Below, piece after piece: positions 1 to 11,745 of a stretch of 64,000 nucleotides of DNA. Made by a program: the position numbers and the translations under genes. Origin of the DNA: Streptomyces pactum (GTDB taxonomy: Bacteria > Actinomycetota > Actinomycetes > Streptomycetales > Streptomycetaceae). How positions within the stretch are numbered: the first letter of the stretch is position 1; every line of letters begins with the position of its first letter. The notes below the pieces were generated by a model. The model saw only the letters and a program-made list of their open reading frames with translations, was not told the DNA's origin and did not search any database. The stretch spans positions 7,544,001 to 7,608,000 of the forward strand of contig NZ_CP019724.1 of assembly GCF_002005225.1 (NCBI RefSeq), written 5' to 3'.

Positions 1-863
1 CCCGGGACGCCGATGTCGTCGTCGCCGTCCTGGGCGACCGCGCCGGACTGTTCGGCCGCGGCACCAGCGGCGAGGGCTGCGACACCGAGTCGCTGGCCCT
101 GCCCGGCGCGCAGCAGCAGCTCCTCGACGCGCTGCTCGACACCCGCAAGCCGGTGGTGACGGTGCTGCTCACGGGGCGTCCCTACGCTCTCGGACGGGCC
201 GTGGAGGAGTCCGCCGCGATCGTGCAGTCGTTCTTCCCGGGGGCGGAGGGCACCGCCGCCATCGCCGGGGTGCTCGGCGGACGCGTCAACCCCTCCGGCA
301 GGCTGCCGGTCAGCGTGCCGCGCGGAGCGGGGGTCCAGCCGGCCACCTACCTCGGAGCGCGGCTCGCGCACGCCAGCGAGGTGTCCAACGTCGACCCGAC
401 GCCCGCCTTCGGCTTCGGACACGGCCTCACGTACACCACGTTCGCCTGGAGCGACCTCGTGACGCACACCGGGGTAGCGGCGACCGACGGCGAGTTCTCG
501 CTGGCGTTCACCGTCCGCAACACCGGCGACCGGCACGGCACCGAGGTCGTCCAGCTCTACCTGCACGACCCGGTCGCCTCCGTCGTCCAGCCGGTGCAGC
601 GCCTCGTCGGCTACACCCGGGTGCCGCTCGCACCCGGCGAGGCGCGTCGGCTACGCGTCACGGTCCCGGCCGACCTCGCCTCCTTCACCGGCCGCGACGG
701 GCGCCGGGTCGTCGAACCGGGCGACCTGGAGCTGCGGTTCGCCGCGTCCAGCACCGACCCGCGCCTGACGGCCACGGTCACCCTCACCGGCCCGGAACGC
801 CCCGCCGACCACACGCGGCGCCTGCACGCCGTCTTCGGCCGGGCGGACACCGCCGACGCCTGA
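1..863 (+). CDS. Glycoside hydrolase family 3, C-terminal part (partial)
   Basis: The reading frame is open from the left edge (first codon at position 3) and ends in TGA at 861-863, so only the C-terminal part is present. The visible part has the GH3 C-terminal alpha/beta sandwich, with a GEGCD-like segment and the FFPGAEGT and NPSGRLPVSVPR motifs. A fibronectin-III-like domain follows from FGFGHGLTYTTF onward, as is usual in bacterial beta-glucosidases and beta-xylosidases. The enzyme would hydrolyse beta-linked oligosaccharides, but the substrate cannot be told from this part. The N-terminal TIM barrel with the nucleophile lies outside the window. A strong hairpin follows the stop codon. 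Confidence 0.9.
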   Translation, partial: RDADVVVAVLGDRAGLFGRGTSGEGCDTESLALPGAQQQLLDALLDTRKPVVTVLLTGRPYALGRAVEESAAIVQSFFPGAEGTAAIAGVLGGRVNPSGRLPVSVPRGAGVQPATYLGARLAHASEVSNVDPTPAFGFGHGLTYTTFAWSDLVTHTGVAATDGEFSLAFTVRNTGDRHGTEVVQLYLHDPVASVVQPVQRLVGYTRVPLAPGEARRLRVTVPADLASFTGRDGRRVVEPGDLELRFAASSTDPRLTATVTLTGPERPADHTRRLHAVFGRADTADA

Positions 864-876
864 TCCGCCGGCGACG

Positions 877-918
877 ACGAGCGGTGCTCACGGCAACTCG
901 CCCGTGAGCACCGCTCGT
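877..918. terminator. Hairpin terminator after the GH3 gene
   Basis: A perfect 17-bp stem (877-893 with 902-918) with an 8-nt loop begins 13 bases after the GH3 stop codon. No U-tract is present, as is common in Streptomyces. Confidence 0.7.
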
Positions 919-992
919 TGGGTACGGCGTCTGTGGGGCGGAGCGGGCGGGGCGGGCCGCTCCGGCGCCCCGAGCGCTCGTACGATGGGGGC

Positions 993-1352
993 ATGAAGCG
1001 ATGTCCAGCCGGACGCTGCCTCCAGGTCGTCGGTGTGGCACACGGCGCCGTCGGCGCGGTGCTCTACCGAGACGTGCTCGCCGACATGGCGCGCGCGAAC
1101 CCCCTCGGCTCCGTGCCCGACCGGGGCGACCGCGCCACCGCCTTCTGGTTCCTGGCCGCCGCGCCCGCCCTGTGGATGGGCGGCCGGCTGCTGCGGTCCG
1201 CCGAGGAGCACGGGGACATCCCGGCCCAGCGCGCCGCGGGCGTCGTGCTGACCGCCGTGGGGCTGGCGGGCACCGCGGCCGTGCCGAAGGGCGGCTTCCC
1301 CGCCCTGGCGGGGCTCGGCGGCCTCCTGCTGCGCAGGTCCCGGCGCCGCTGA
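993..1352 (+). CDS. Small membrane protein, DUF6463-like
   Basis: This 119-residue protein has several hydrophobic segments: around residues 10-22 (VVGVAHGAVGAVLY), 47-60 (TAFWFLAAAPALWMGG) and 85-110. Length and pattern fit small four-helix membrane proteins annotated DUF6463 in actinobacteria; that family name is from memory. The ATG at 993 follows ACGATGGGGGC, a weak ribosome site. The gene stands alone between the GH3 terminator and a convergent regulator gene. No function is known. The 207-bp stretch after it (1353-1559) shows no gene. Confidence 0.65.
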   Translation: MKRCPAGRCLQVVGVAHGAVGAVLYRDVLADMARANPLGSVPDRGDRATAFWFLAAAPALWMGGRLLRSAEEHGDIPAQRAAGVVLTAVGLAGTAAVPKGGFPALAGLGGLLLRRSRRR

Positions 1353-1559
1353 GCCACAGGGCCGGCGCGGGGAGCTCCTTTCGGCGGACGACGTCTACGG
1401 CGTTCTCGCGCATGGTGCCGGTGAAGGGGGGGCGCAGACGGCGTACTTCGCCGTCACCCAGTGGCCGGGGAACTCCTGCACCCCTCCACTCCCGGGTCTG
1501 CGACCGGAAGCGCACCCGGCACCGCCCGACGCGTTCGCCGGTCGTCCGTCGTGGCGGCG

Positions 1560-3437
1560 TCAGCGGCCGCGCAGCACGTCGAGCACCTGGAGCGCCACGT
1601 GCAGTTCGGTGCGCTGATCGCCCGAGTCGAGGTCCCGGCCGAGCAGCCGCTCGATCGTGCGCAGCCGTTGGTAGACGGTCTCCCGGGAGAGACCGCCGAG
1701 GCGGGCGGTGACGGTCTTGTTGCCGGCGGCCTCCAGATATCCGCGCAGGGTGGTCACCAGGTCGGTGCCGTGGCGGGCGTCGTGGTCGAGGAGCGGGCCC
1801 AGCCGCCGTTGTGCGTAGTCCTGGATCCTGGTGTCGTCGCGGAGCGCGAACAGCAGGCGGCGCAGGCCGATGTCGGACCGTTCGTGGAAGGAGCGGTCCG
1901 GCGGGAGGGGCTCACCGGGCCCGGTGGCCTCGGCCACCCGGGCCGCCTCGCGGAACGAGCGGGCGACGTCGGCGAGGTCCGGGGCCGGGGAGCCGACGCT
2001 CACCGTCGTCCCCGGCGCCGGGGCGAGCGCGACGCGGCTCAGCCGCTCGACGGCCTGCCGCCAGGGCCGGGAGGGGCGCAGCGCCAGCAGAACGCCGAGG
2101 CGGGTGGGGGCGAGGAGTCCGACGAGTGCCTGGTGTCCCGTCGCGTCGAGTTCCTCGGAGAGGCGGGCCTCGGCTCTCGCCGTGTCCTCCCGTGCCGGTA
2201 CGTCCACGAGGACGGCGACGAAGCGGGTGCGGTCCGTGGGCAGCCCCAGCGCCGCGACCCGGGCGCGCGCGTCGGCGGGGGAGCGGTGGCGCTGCTCGAC
2301 CAGGTCCCGCAGGGCGTTCCGGTGTGCCGTGCGCTCCCACGGGGCGGATCGGGTGAGCCGGGCGATGGTGAGGGCCATCGCCGTTCTCTCCAGCACGGTG
2401 ACGTCCTCGGGGCCGAAGGACGGGGCGGCGGTCGTGCCGGGCGGGCCGGGGAGCATGGCCACCCGCCCCCAGCGCTCCCCCTGGTACTCCACCGGGGTCA
2501 CCAGCCAGCCCCCGGGACCGAGGACTTCCGTGTGGTCGGCCGGCGGGGTCGCCCGGGAGCGCCGCTCCCAGCCGGTGAGCGCGGCCTCCACCGTGCCACC
2601 GGAGGGCTCGCAGACCAGTGCCCGGTGGACCAGGTTCTCCAGCACGACCGTGCGTCCGCTCATCTCCGCCGCGGCACGCACCACGTCCTCGGGACCGGCG
2701 CCGCGCAGGGTGAGGGCGGTGAACGCCTCGTGGACGCGCTGGGTCCTGCGCATCGCGTCCGCCTGGTTGCCGAGGATCAGCGCGTGGACGACCTGCGTGA
2801 CCTCCAGGAAGTTGACGTCCTTCGCGAGCGTGACCAGGGGCAGGCCGTGGGCTCGGCAGGCGTCGACGAGGGCGTCGGGCGGCCGGTGGTAGCGGCGTAC
2901 GAGCTCGATGACCAGGGCGGCGGCACCCACGGCGGCGAGTTCGCCCACGTAGCGGCGCACACCGGCGGCGTCGTCGGGCAGGGGCATGCCGGTGGTGAGG
3001 ACGAGTTCGCCGCCCTTGAGGAAGGAGGCCGGGTCCGTCAGTTCGGTGATGTGCACCCACCGGACCGGACGGTCGACGCGGTCCACGCCGGTGACCACCC
3101 GCGGGCCCCCGCCGGCCAGCACGGGCAGTGCGAGCACGTCGGCCACGGTGAGCGGACGGCCTGCCGGGTCCGGGCACCGCACGGCCCTCGGGGCACCGGG
3201 ATCGCCCGCGGCACCGGAGTCGTCCGGGGCACTGCCGGCGCCGTCCGGAGCGCTGGCATCGTCCGGTGTGCTGGGGTCGCCCCGGACACCGGGGCCGTTG
3301 GGGGTGCTGGGGTCGTCCGGGGTATCGGGGCCGTTGGGGGTGCTGGGGTCGTCGGGGGCGCTGGGGCCGTCCGGGGCACCGGGATCGTCCGGGGCGTCGG
3401 AGCCGCGCTCCGGGTCCGGGTGCGGGTTCTCGCTCAC
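1560..3437 (-). CDS. PucR family transcriptional regulator
   Basis: This 625-residue regulator has an N-terminal purine-catabolism (PucR) domain starting near LTVADVLALPVLAGG and a middle GGDEF-like region. It ends in the PucR C-terminal helix-turn-helix (DLVTTLRGYLEAAGNKTVT, then LGGLSRETVYQRLRTIERLL). The GTG at 3437 was chosen because GGGAGG precedes it and the upstream part of the frame lacks family similarity. It is divergent from an aminotransferase and an aldehyde dehydrogenase. In actinobacteria PucR proteins beside such pairs control amine or GABA catabolism, so that is the likely target. Residues 13-85 are an unusual Asp/Pro-rich repeat tract placed before the PucR domain. Confidence 0.88.
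   Translation of the reverse strand: MSENPHPDPERGSDAPDDPGAPDGPSAPDDPSTPNGPDTPDDPSTPNGPGVRGDPSTPDDASAPDGAGSAPDDSGAAGDPGAPRAVRCPDPAGRPLTVADVLALPVLAGGGPRVVTGVDRVDRPVRWVHITELTDPASFLKGGELVLTTGMPLPDDAAGVRRYVGELAAVGAAALVIELVRRYHRPPDALVDACRAHGLPLVTLAKDVNFLEVTQVVHALILGNQADAMRRTQRVHEAFTALTLRGAGPEDVVRAAAEMSGRTVVLENLVHRALVCEPSGGTVEAALTGWERRSRATPPADHTEVLGPGGWLVTPVEYQGERWGRVAMLPGPPGTTAAPSFGPEDVTVLERTAMALTIARLTRSAPWERTAHRNALRDLVEQRHRSPADARARVAALGLPTDRTRFVAVLVDVPAREDTARAEARLSEELDATGHQALVGLLAPTRLGVLLALRPSRPWRQAVERLSRVALAPAPGTTVSVGSPAPDLADVARSFREAARVAEATGPGEPLPPDRSFHERSDIGLRRLLFALRDDTRIQDYAQRRLGPLLDHDARHGTDLVTTLRGYLEAAGNKTVTARLGGLSRETVYQRLRTIERLLGRDLDSGDQRTELHVALQVLDVLRGR
3195..3405 (-). repeat. Degenerate 18-bp minisatellite inside the PucR gene
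   Basis: About eleven imperfect 18-bp units encode a six-residue period of the type APDDPS / TPNGPD / TPDDPS. The repeats stay in frame and produce a flexible acidic proline-rich linker near the N terminus. Confidence 0.75.
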
Positions 3438-3459
3438 GGTGCCTCCCTGCGCGCGCGCC

Positions 3460-3476
3460 CTTGTCACTCTGACAAG
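3460..3476. promoter_or_regulatory. Inverted repeat upstream of pucR-like gene
   Basis: The sequence CTTGTCA-CTC-TGACAAG is a perfect 7-bp inverted repeat, 22 bp upstream of the PucR GTG and inside the divergent promoter region with the aminotransferase gene. It is a plausible regulator-binding site. A TTGACA at 3551-3556 could be the -35 box of the rightward operon, but no clear -10 box follows. Confidence 0.4.
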
Positions 3477-3667
3477 CCTCGCTGACCTGCGCAAGAGCGT
3501 CCGGGCGGCGGACGCCGCGCCTGACGGGCGGTGCACCGCGACCCGGGCGGTTGACACAACGTCCGGACACCGCGGCCCGGCCGGACAGATCACGCGTTGC
3601 CGAAGCCGGGACCGCGGGCATGCTCGACAGACCGCAGCAGAACCGACGAGCAGGCCGGGAGACGAGC

Positions 3668-4936
3668 ATGACCGCACTGTCGCCGCACCTTCGCCAGGCC
3701 ACACCCGTGGTGGCCGTCCGGGGCGAGGGCGTCCACATCCATGGCGAGGACGGCCGCCGCTATCTGGACTTCACCGCCGGTATCGGCGTCACCAGCACCG
3801 GACACTGCCACCCCAGGGTGGTGGCCGCCGCCCGGGAGCAGGTGGGCACCCTGGTCCACGGGCAGTACACGACCGTCATGCACCAGCCGCTGCGCCACCT
3901 CGTCGACCGGCTCGGCGAGGTGCTGCCCGCCGGTCTGGACAGCCTGTTCTTCACCAACTCCGGCAGCGAGGCGGTGGAGGCGGCGCTGCGCCTGGCCCGC
4001 CAGGCCACCGGCCGGCCCAACGTCCTGGTCTGCCACGGCGGTTTCCACGGCCGGACCGTCGCCGCCGCCTCCATGACCACCTCCGGCACCCGTTTCCGGT
4101 CCGGTTTCTCACCGCTGATGAGCGGGGTGGTCGTCACCCCGTTCCCGACGGCCTACCGATACGGCTGGGACGAGGAGACCGCCACCCGCTTCGCCCTCCA
4201 GGAGCTCGACTACACCCTTCAGACGATCTCCTCGCCCGCCGACACGGCAGCCGTCATCGTCGAGCCGGTACTCGGCGAGGGCGGGTACGTCCCCGCGACC
4301 CGCGCCTTCATGGAAGGCCTGCGGGAACGCGCGGACCGGCACGGTTTCCCGCTGATCCTGGACGAAGTGCAGACCGGCGTGGGCCGCACCGGCCGGTTCT
4401 GGGGCCACGAGCACTTCGGTATCACTCCGGACATCCTCATCACCGCCAAGGGCCTGGCCAGCGGGTTCCCGCTGTCCGGGATCGCCGCCTCCGAGGAGCT
4501 GATGCGCAAGGCGTGGCCGGGCTCGCAGGGCGGCACGTACGGCGCCAACGCGGTGGCGTGCGCGGCGGCCTGCGCCACGCTCGACGTGGTACGCGACGAG
4601 AAGCTCGTGGAGAACGCCGAGGCCATGGGGGCACGGCTGCGCCACGGGCTGGAGACGGTGGCGGCCCGGACCCCCGCCATCGGGGACGTGCGAGGGCTGG
4701 GGCTGATGCTGGGCAGCGAGTTCGTCACCGAGGACGGCGACCCGGATCCGCAGACCGCCGCCCGGGTGCAGCGGGCCGCCGTCGACGAGGGCCTGCTGTT
4801 GCTGCTCTGCGGGGCCTGGAACCAGGTGGTCCGGATGATTCCGGCACTGGTCATCGACGAGTCGGCCGTCGACGAGGGGCTCCGGGCGTGGACGGCCGCC
4901 GTCGAGGCGGGCACGTCGGGAGCGGCGGACCGGTGA
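3668..4936 (+). CDS. gabT: Class III aminotransferase (4-aminobutyrate aminotransferase type)
   Basis: This 422-residue PLP enzyme moves an amino group from an omega-amino acid such as GABA to 2-oxoglutarate. It shows the class III signatures: NSGSEAVEAALRLAR (98-111), LDEVQTGVGRTG with D232 holding the PLP pyridine, and the PLP lysine K261 in TAKGLASGFPLS. The ATG at 3668 follows CCGGGAGACGAGC. The next gene is a succinate-semialdehyde dehydrogenase 111 bp downstream, so the two give a GABA-to-succinate route. The divergent PucR protein probably regulates it. The substrate could also be another omega-amine, such as a polyamine product, so the symbol is provisional. Confidence 0.88.
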   Translation: MTALSPHLRQATPVVAVRGEGVHIHGEDGRRYLDFTAGIGVTSTGHCHPRVVAAAREQVGTLVHGQYTTVMHQPLRHLVDRLGEVLPAGLDSLFFTNSGSEAVEAALRLARQATGRPNVLVCHGGFHGRTVAAASMTTSGTRFRSGFSPLMSGVVVTPFPTAYRYGWDEETATRFALQELDYTLQTISSPADTAAVIVEPVLGEGGYVPATRAFMEGLRERADRHGFPLILDEVQTGVGRTGRFWGHEHFGITPDILITAKGLASGFPLSGIAASEELMRKAWPGSQGGTYGANAVACAAACATLDVVRDEKLVENAEAMGARLRHGLETVAARTPAIGDVRGLGLMLGSEFVTEDGDPDPQTAARVQRAAVDEGLLLLLCGAWNQVVRMIPALVIDESAVDEGLRAWTAAVEAGTSGAADR

Positions 4937-4976
4937 CCGCCGCCGCCGTGCGCACGGCGGACCGGTGACCGCCGCC
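4923..4976 (+). repeat. 32-bp direct duplication across the gabT stop codon
   Basis: A 22-base segment starting CGGCGGACCGGTGACCGCC occurs at 4923-4944 and again at 4955-4976, offset by 32 bp. The first copy carries the gabT stop codon. This is a short tandem duplication in the gabT-gabD spacer. Confidence 0.7.
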
Positions 4977-5047
4977 GTGCGCCGGACGGCGGCCCGCGCC
5001 GCGCAGACCGAGCCGGACCCCCGTGCCGGCCGACGAGGAGGGACCTC

Positions 5048-7979
<2,932 letters not shown>

Positions 7980-8008
7980 CCGGTCCCCTCGACACCCGCA
8001 CCGGCAAG

Positions 8009-8042
8009 GGCCGGCTCGACGCCTACGGGCGTCGGGCCGGCC
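8009..8042. terminator. Hairpin terminator after argG
   Basis: A 15-bp stem with one G-U pair (8009-8023 with 8028-8042) closes on a TACG tetraloop and is followed by TCTTCCGTTTT. This is a near-canonical intrinsic terminator 29 bases after the argG stop codon. Confidence 0.8.
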
Positions 8043-8361
8043 TCTTCCGTTTTACCCGTCAGTTTCTCCGCCCGGTGCATCACTTGCGTGCGCTGTGAGG
8101 TTCAGCCGCCGCCTTCACGCCCGGGCGGTGACGACCTGCCAGGCCAGACTCAACGCAAGTGCTCTGCAAACACCGCAAGCTGTTTACGTCCCAAATCCCG
8201 CCGCAACGGGGACCGTTGACAAACAGAAGACGCGATAGAAATCTGATGACGCACTTTCCGCAAAGAATCGACTGCCCTGCTCAATTGGCGCGCATGGTCG
8301 GTACTTTCCCTCGTCGCCGGCCTGTCGCGCTCCCCGACTCCCCACGGAACAGAGGACCCCC

Positions 8362-11300
8362 ATGAGATGGAGATCCCTCGGCCGACGGTCGCTGACGGGC
8401 GCCGTCGTGGCCGGGCTGCTGACGGTCGGGCTGCTCCCGCTGCCCTTCGCGGCCGGCGCGCGGGCCGCGACGGCCGCCGCCGACGTCAACCTCGCCCTCG
8501 GTCGTCCGGCCACGGCGGGCGGCTCGCACGGCGCCTACCCGGCCGGCAACACCACCGACGGCACCCAGGCGTCCTACTGGGAGGGCCCGGCCGGCGCCTT
8601 CCCCCAGTGGGTCCAGGTCGACCTCGGCGAGGCCCGGAACATCGAACGGGTGGTCCTCAAACTGCCCGCCGGCTGGGAGAGCCGCAGCCAGACCTTGTCC
8701 CTGCAGGGCAGCGCCGACGGCTCCGCCTTCCACTCCCTCGCCGGATCGGCCGCACGGGCGTTCAGCCCCGACCGGGCCAACACCGTCGCCGTCGACCTCG
8801 CCTCCCCCTCCGACGCGCGGTACGTCCGCGTCCACGTCACCGGCAACACCGGCTGGAACGCCGCACAGCTCTCCGAGCTGGAGGTGTACGGCGAGGACGT
8901 GGTCACCGAGCCGCCTCCCACCGGCACCAACCTGGCCCGCAACAAGCCGGTCGAGGCCACCTCGTCGGTGCACTCCTACGTCGCGGCCAATGCCACCGAC
9001 GACTCCGCCTCGACCTACTGGGAGGCCGCGGGCCACCCCGCCGACCTCACCGTGAAGCTCGGCGCCGACGCGGACGTCGGCGCCGTGGTCGTCAAGCTCG
9101 ACCCGGACCCCGTCTGGGCCGCCCGGACCCAGAGCATCCAGGTCCTCGGCCGTGCCCGGGGCCAGAGCGACTTCACCTCGCTGCGCGCCCGCGCCGACTA
9201 CTCCTTCAGCCCGGGCAAGGACAACACCGTGACCATCCCGGTCACCGGCCGCGTGTCCGACGTACGGCTCAGGTTCTTCTCCAACACCGGCGCGCCCGGC
9301 GGCCAGGTCGCCGAGTTCCAGGTCGTCGGCACCGCCGCGCCCGCTCCCGACCTGACCGTCACCGGGCTCGACTGGTCACCCGCCGACCCCTCCGAGCGGG
9401 ACGAGGTCACCGTGAACGCCACGGTCCGCAACGCCGGCACCGCGCGCTCGGCGGCGACGACCGCCGAGGTCACCGTGGAGGGAACGGCCGCGGGCAGCGC
9501 GGAGGTTCCCGCGCTCGACCCCGGCGAGTCGGCCGAGGTCGCCGTCTCCACCGGCACCCACGCGGCCGGCAGCTACGCGGTCGCCGCGGTCGCCGACCCG
9601 CGCGACACGGTCGCCGAACTGGACGACACCAACAACAGCCGCACCGCCCCCGGCCGGCTGGTCGTCGACCGGGCCCCCGGACCCGACCTCGAGGTGCGCT
9701 CCCTCACCACCAACCCGGCCGCCCCGGCCGTGGGCGCCCGCGTCTCCTTCACGGTCGCCGTGCACAACCGCGGCACGAGCGCCGTCGGACCCGGCTCGGT
9801 GACCCGGGTCCAGGCCGGCTCCACCACCCTGAACGGCACCACCGGCCAGGTGGCGCCCGGCGCCACCGTGAACGTGCCCGTCAGCGGCACCTGGACGGCC
9901 ACCGGCGGCGGCGTCACGCTCTCGGCCACCGCCGACGCCACCGACATCGTCACCGAGACCAACGAGAACAACAACGTGCTCGCCAGATCCCTCGTCGTCG
10001 GACGCGGCGCCGCCGTGCCGTACACGGAGTACGAGGCGGAGGACGGCCGTCACAACGGCACCCTGCTCACCACCGACGCCAAGCGCACCTTCGGCCACAC
10101 CAACTTCGGCACCGAGTCCTCCGGTCGCAAGTCCGTCCGGCTCGACTCCACCGGCGAGTACGTCGAGTTCACCTCCACCACACCCACCAACTCCGTCGTG
10201 GTGCGCAACTCCGTCCCCGACGCGCCCGGCGGCGGGGGAGCGGAGACCACGATCAGCCTCTACGCCGACGGGGAGTTCGTACAGAAGCTGACCCTGTCGT
10301 CCAAGCACAGTTGGCTGTACGGCAACACCGACGACCCCGAGGGCCTCACCAACCGGCCCGGCGGTGACGCGCGGCGGCTGTTCGACGAGTCCCACGCGCT
10401 GCTGTCGAAGACCTTCCCGCAGGGCACCGAGTTCCGCCTCCAGCGCGACGCGGACGACTCGGCCGCCTTCCACGTCATCGACCTGATCGACCTGGAGCAG
10501 GTCGCGCCGCCGAAGAGCAAGCCGGACAACTGCACGTCCATCACCGAGTACGGGGCCGTCCCCGGCGACGGACTCGACGACACCGACGCCATCCAGCGCG
10601 CCGTCACCGCCGACCAGGAGGGCCGGATCTCCTGCGTGTGGATCCCGGCCGGGCAGTGGCGCCAGGAGCAGAAGATCCTCACCGACGACCCGCTCAATCG
10701 CGGCCAGTTCAACCAGGTCGGCATCCGCGACGTCACCATCCGCGGCGCCGGGATGTGGCACTCCCGGCTCCACACCCTGACCCCGCCGCACGAGGCCGGC
10801 GGCATCAACCACCCGCACGAGGGCAACTTCGGCTTCGACATCGACCACAACACCCAGATCTCCGACATCGCCATCTTCGGCTCCGGCACCATCCGCGGCG
10901 GCGACGGCAACCACGAGGGGGGCGTCGGTCTCAACGGCCGCTTCGGCAAGGACACCAAGATCACCAACGTGTGGATCGAGCACGCCAACGTCGGCGTCTG
11001 GGCCGGCCGCGACTACTCGAACATCCCGGAGCTGTGGGGCCCCGGCGACGGCCTGGAGTTCACCGGCATGCGGATCCGCAACACGTACGCCGACGGCATC
11101 AACTTCGCCAACGGCACTCGCAACTCCACGGTCTACAACTCGTCCTTCCGCAACACCGGCGACGACTCGCTCGCGGTGTGGGCCAGCAAGTACGTCAAGG
11201 ACACCTCCGTGGACGTCGGCCACGACAACCACTTCCGCAACAACACCATCCAGCTCCCTTGGCGGGCCAACGGCATCGCGGTCTACGGCGGCTACGGCAA

Positions 11301-11745
11301 CACCATCGAGAACAACGTCATCTCCGACACGATGAACTACCCCGGCATCATGCTCGCCACCGACCACGACCCGCTGCCCTTCTCCGGGCAGACCCTGATC
11401 GCGGGCAACGCCCTGCACCGGACCGGGGGCGCGTTCTGGGGCGAGGCGCAGGAGTTCGGCGCCATCACCCTCTTCGCGCAGGGCCAGGACATCCCGGGCG
11501 TGACCATCCGGGACACCGAGATCCTCGACTCGACCTACGACGGCATCCAGTTCAAGACGGGAGGCGGTGCGATGCCGGACGTGCGGATCACCGGCGTCCG
11601 CATCGACAAGTCGAACAACGGCTCGGGCATCCTCGCGATGAGCGGCGCCCGCGGCAGCGCCACCCTGACCGACGTCACGATCACCGACTCGGCCGAAGAG
11701 GACGTACGGATCGAGCCGGGATCCCAGTTCAGGATCGACCGGTGA
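8362..11745 (+). CDS. Secreted multidomain GH87 alpha-1,3-glucanase (mutanase/mycodextranase)
   Basis: This 1127-residue secreted enzyme starts with a signal peptide (1-33, RR near the N terminus, LLTVGLLPLPFAAGARA). Two discoidin/F5-8C domains (about 40-180 and 190-325) and two CARDB domains (about 330-440 and 445-550) follow. Then come a CBM6/35-like module opening EYEAEDG near 555 and a right-handed beta-helix from about 725 to the end. In the helix, D911 (YADGINF) and D934-D935 (GDDSLAVW) have the 23/24-residue spacing of the three catalytic aspartates I recall for GH87. It would cut alpha-1,3-glucan of fungal walls or dental glucans. AGAGGA precedes the ATG. The gene overlaps the end of a convergent gene by 17 bp. 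Confidence 0.88.
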   Translation: MRWRSLGRRSLTGAVVAGLLTVGLLPLPFAAGARAATAAADVNLALGRPATAGGSHGAYPAGNTTDGTQASYWEGPAGAFPQWVQVDLGEARNIERVVLKLPAGWESRSQTLSLQGSADGSAFHSLAGSAARAFSPDRANTVAVDLASPSDARYVRVHVTGNTGWNAAQLSELEVYGEDVVTEPPPTGTNLARNKPVEATSSVHSYVAANATDDSASTYWEAAGHPADLTVKLGADADVGAVVVKLDPDPVWAARTQSIQVLGRARGQSDFTSLRARADYSFSPGKDNTVTIPVTGRVSDVRLRFFSNTGAPGGQVAEFQVVGTAAPAPDLTVTGLDWSPADPSERDEVTVNATVRNAGTARSAATTAEVTVEGTAAGSAEVPALDPGESAEVAVSTGTHAAGSYAVAAVADPRDTVAELDDTNNSRTAPGRLVVDRAPGPDLEVRSLTTNPAAPAVGARVSFTVAVHNRGTSAVGPGSVTRVQAGSTTLNGTTGQVAPGATVNVPVSGTWTATGGGVTLSATADATDIVTETNENNNVLARSLVVGRGAAVPYTEYEAEDGRHNGTLLTTDAKRTFGHTNFGTESSGRKSVRLDSTGEYVEFTSTTPTNSVVVRNSVPDAPGGGGAETTISLYADGEFVQKLTLSSKHSWLYGNTDDPEGLTNRPGGDARRLFDESHALLSKTFPQGTEFRLQRDADDSAAFHVIDLIDLEQVAPPKSKPDNCTSITEYGAVPGDGLDDTDAIQRAVTADQEGRISCVWIPAGQWRQEQKILTDDPLNRGQFNQVGIRDVTIRGAGMWHSRLHTLTPPHEAGGINHPHEGNFGFDIDHNTQISDIAIFGSGTIRGGDGNHEGGVGLNGRFGKDTKITNVWIEHANVGVWAGRDYSNIPELWGPGDGLEFTGMRIRNTYADGINFANGTRNSTVYNSSFRNTGDDSLAVWASKYVKDTSVDVGHDNHFRNNTIQLPWRANGIAVYGGYGNTIENNVISDTMNYPGIMLATDHDPLPFSGQTLIAGNALHRTGGAFWGEAQEFGAITLFAQGQDIPGVTIRDTEILDSTYDGIQFKTGGGAMPDVRITGVRIDKSNNGSGILAMSGARGSATLTDVTITDSAEEDVRIEPGSQFRIDR

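Noticed and set aside
1461..3485. Plus-strand 674-codon frame opposite the PucR gene
   Set aside because: It is a shadow of pucR: glycine/valine-rich composition, no ribosome site, and the minus strand has all domain signatures.
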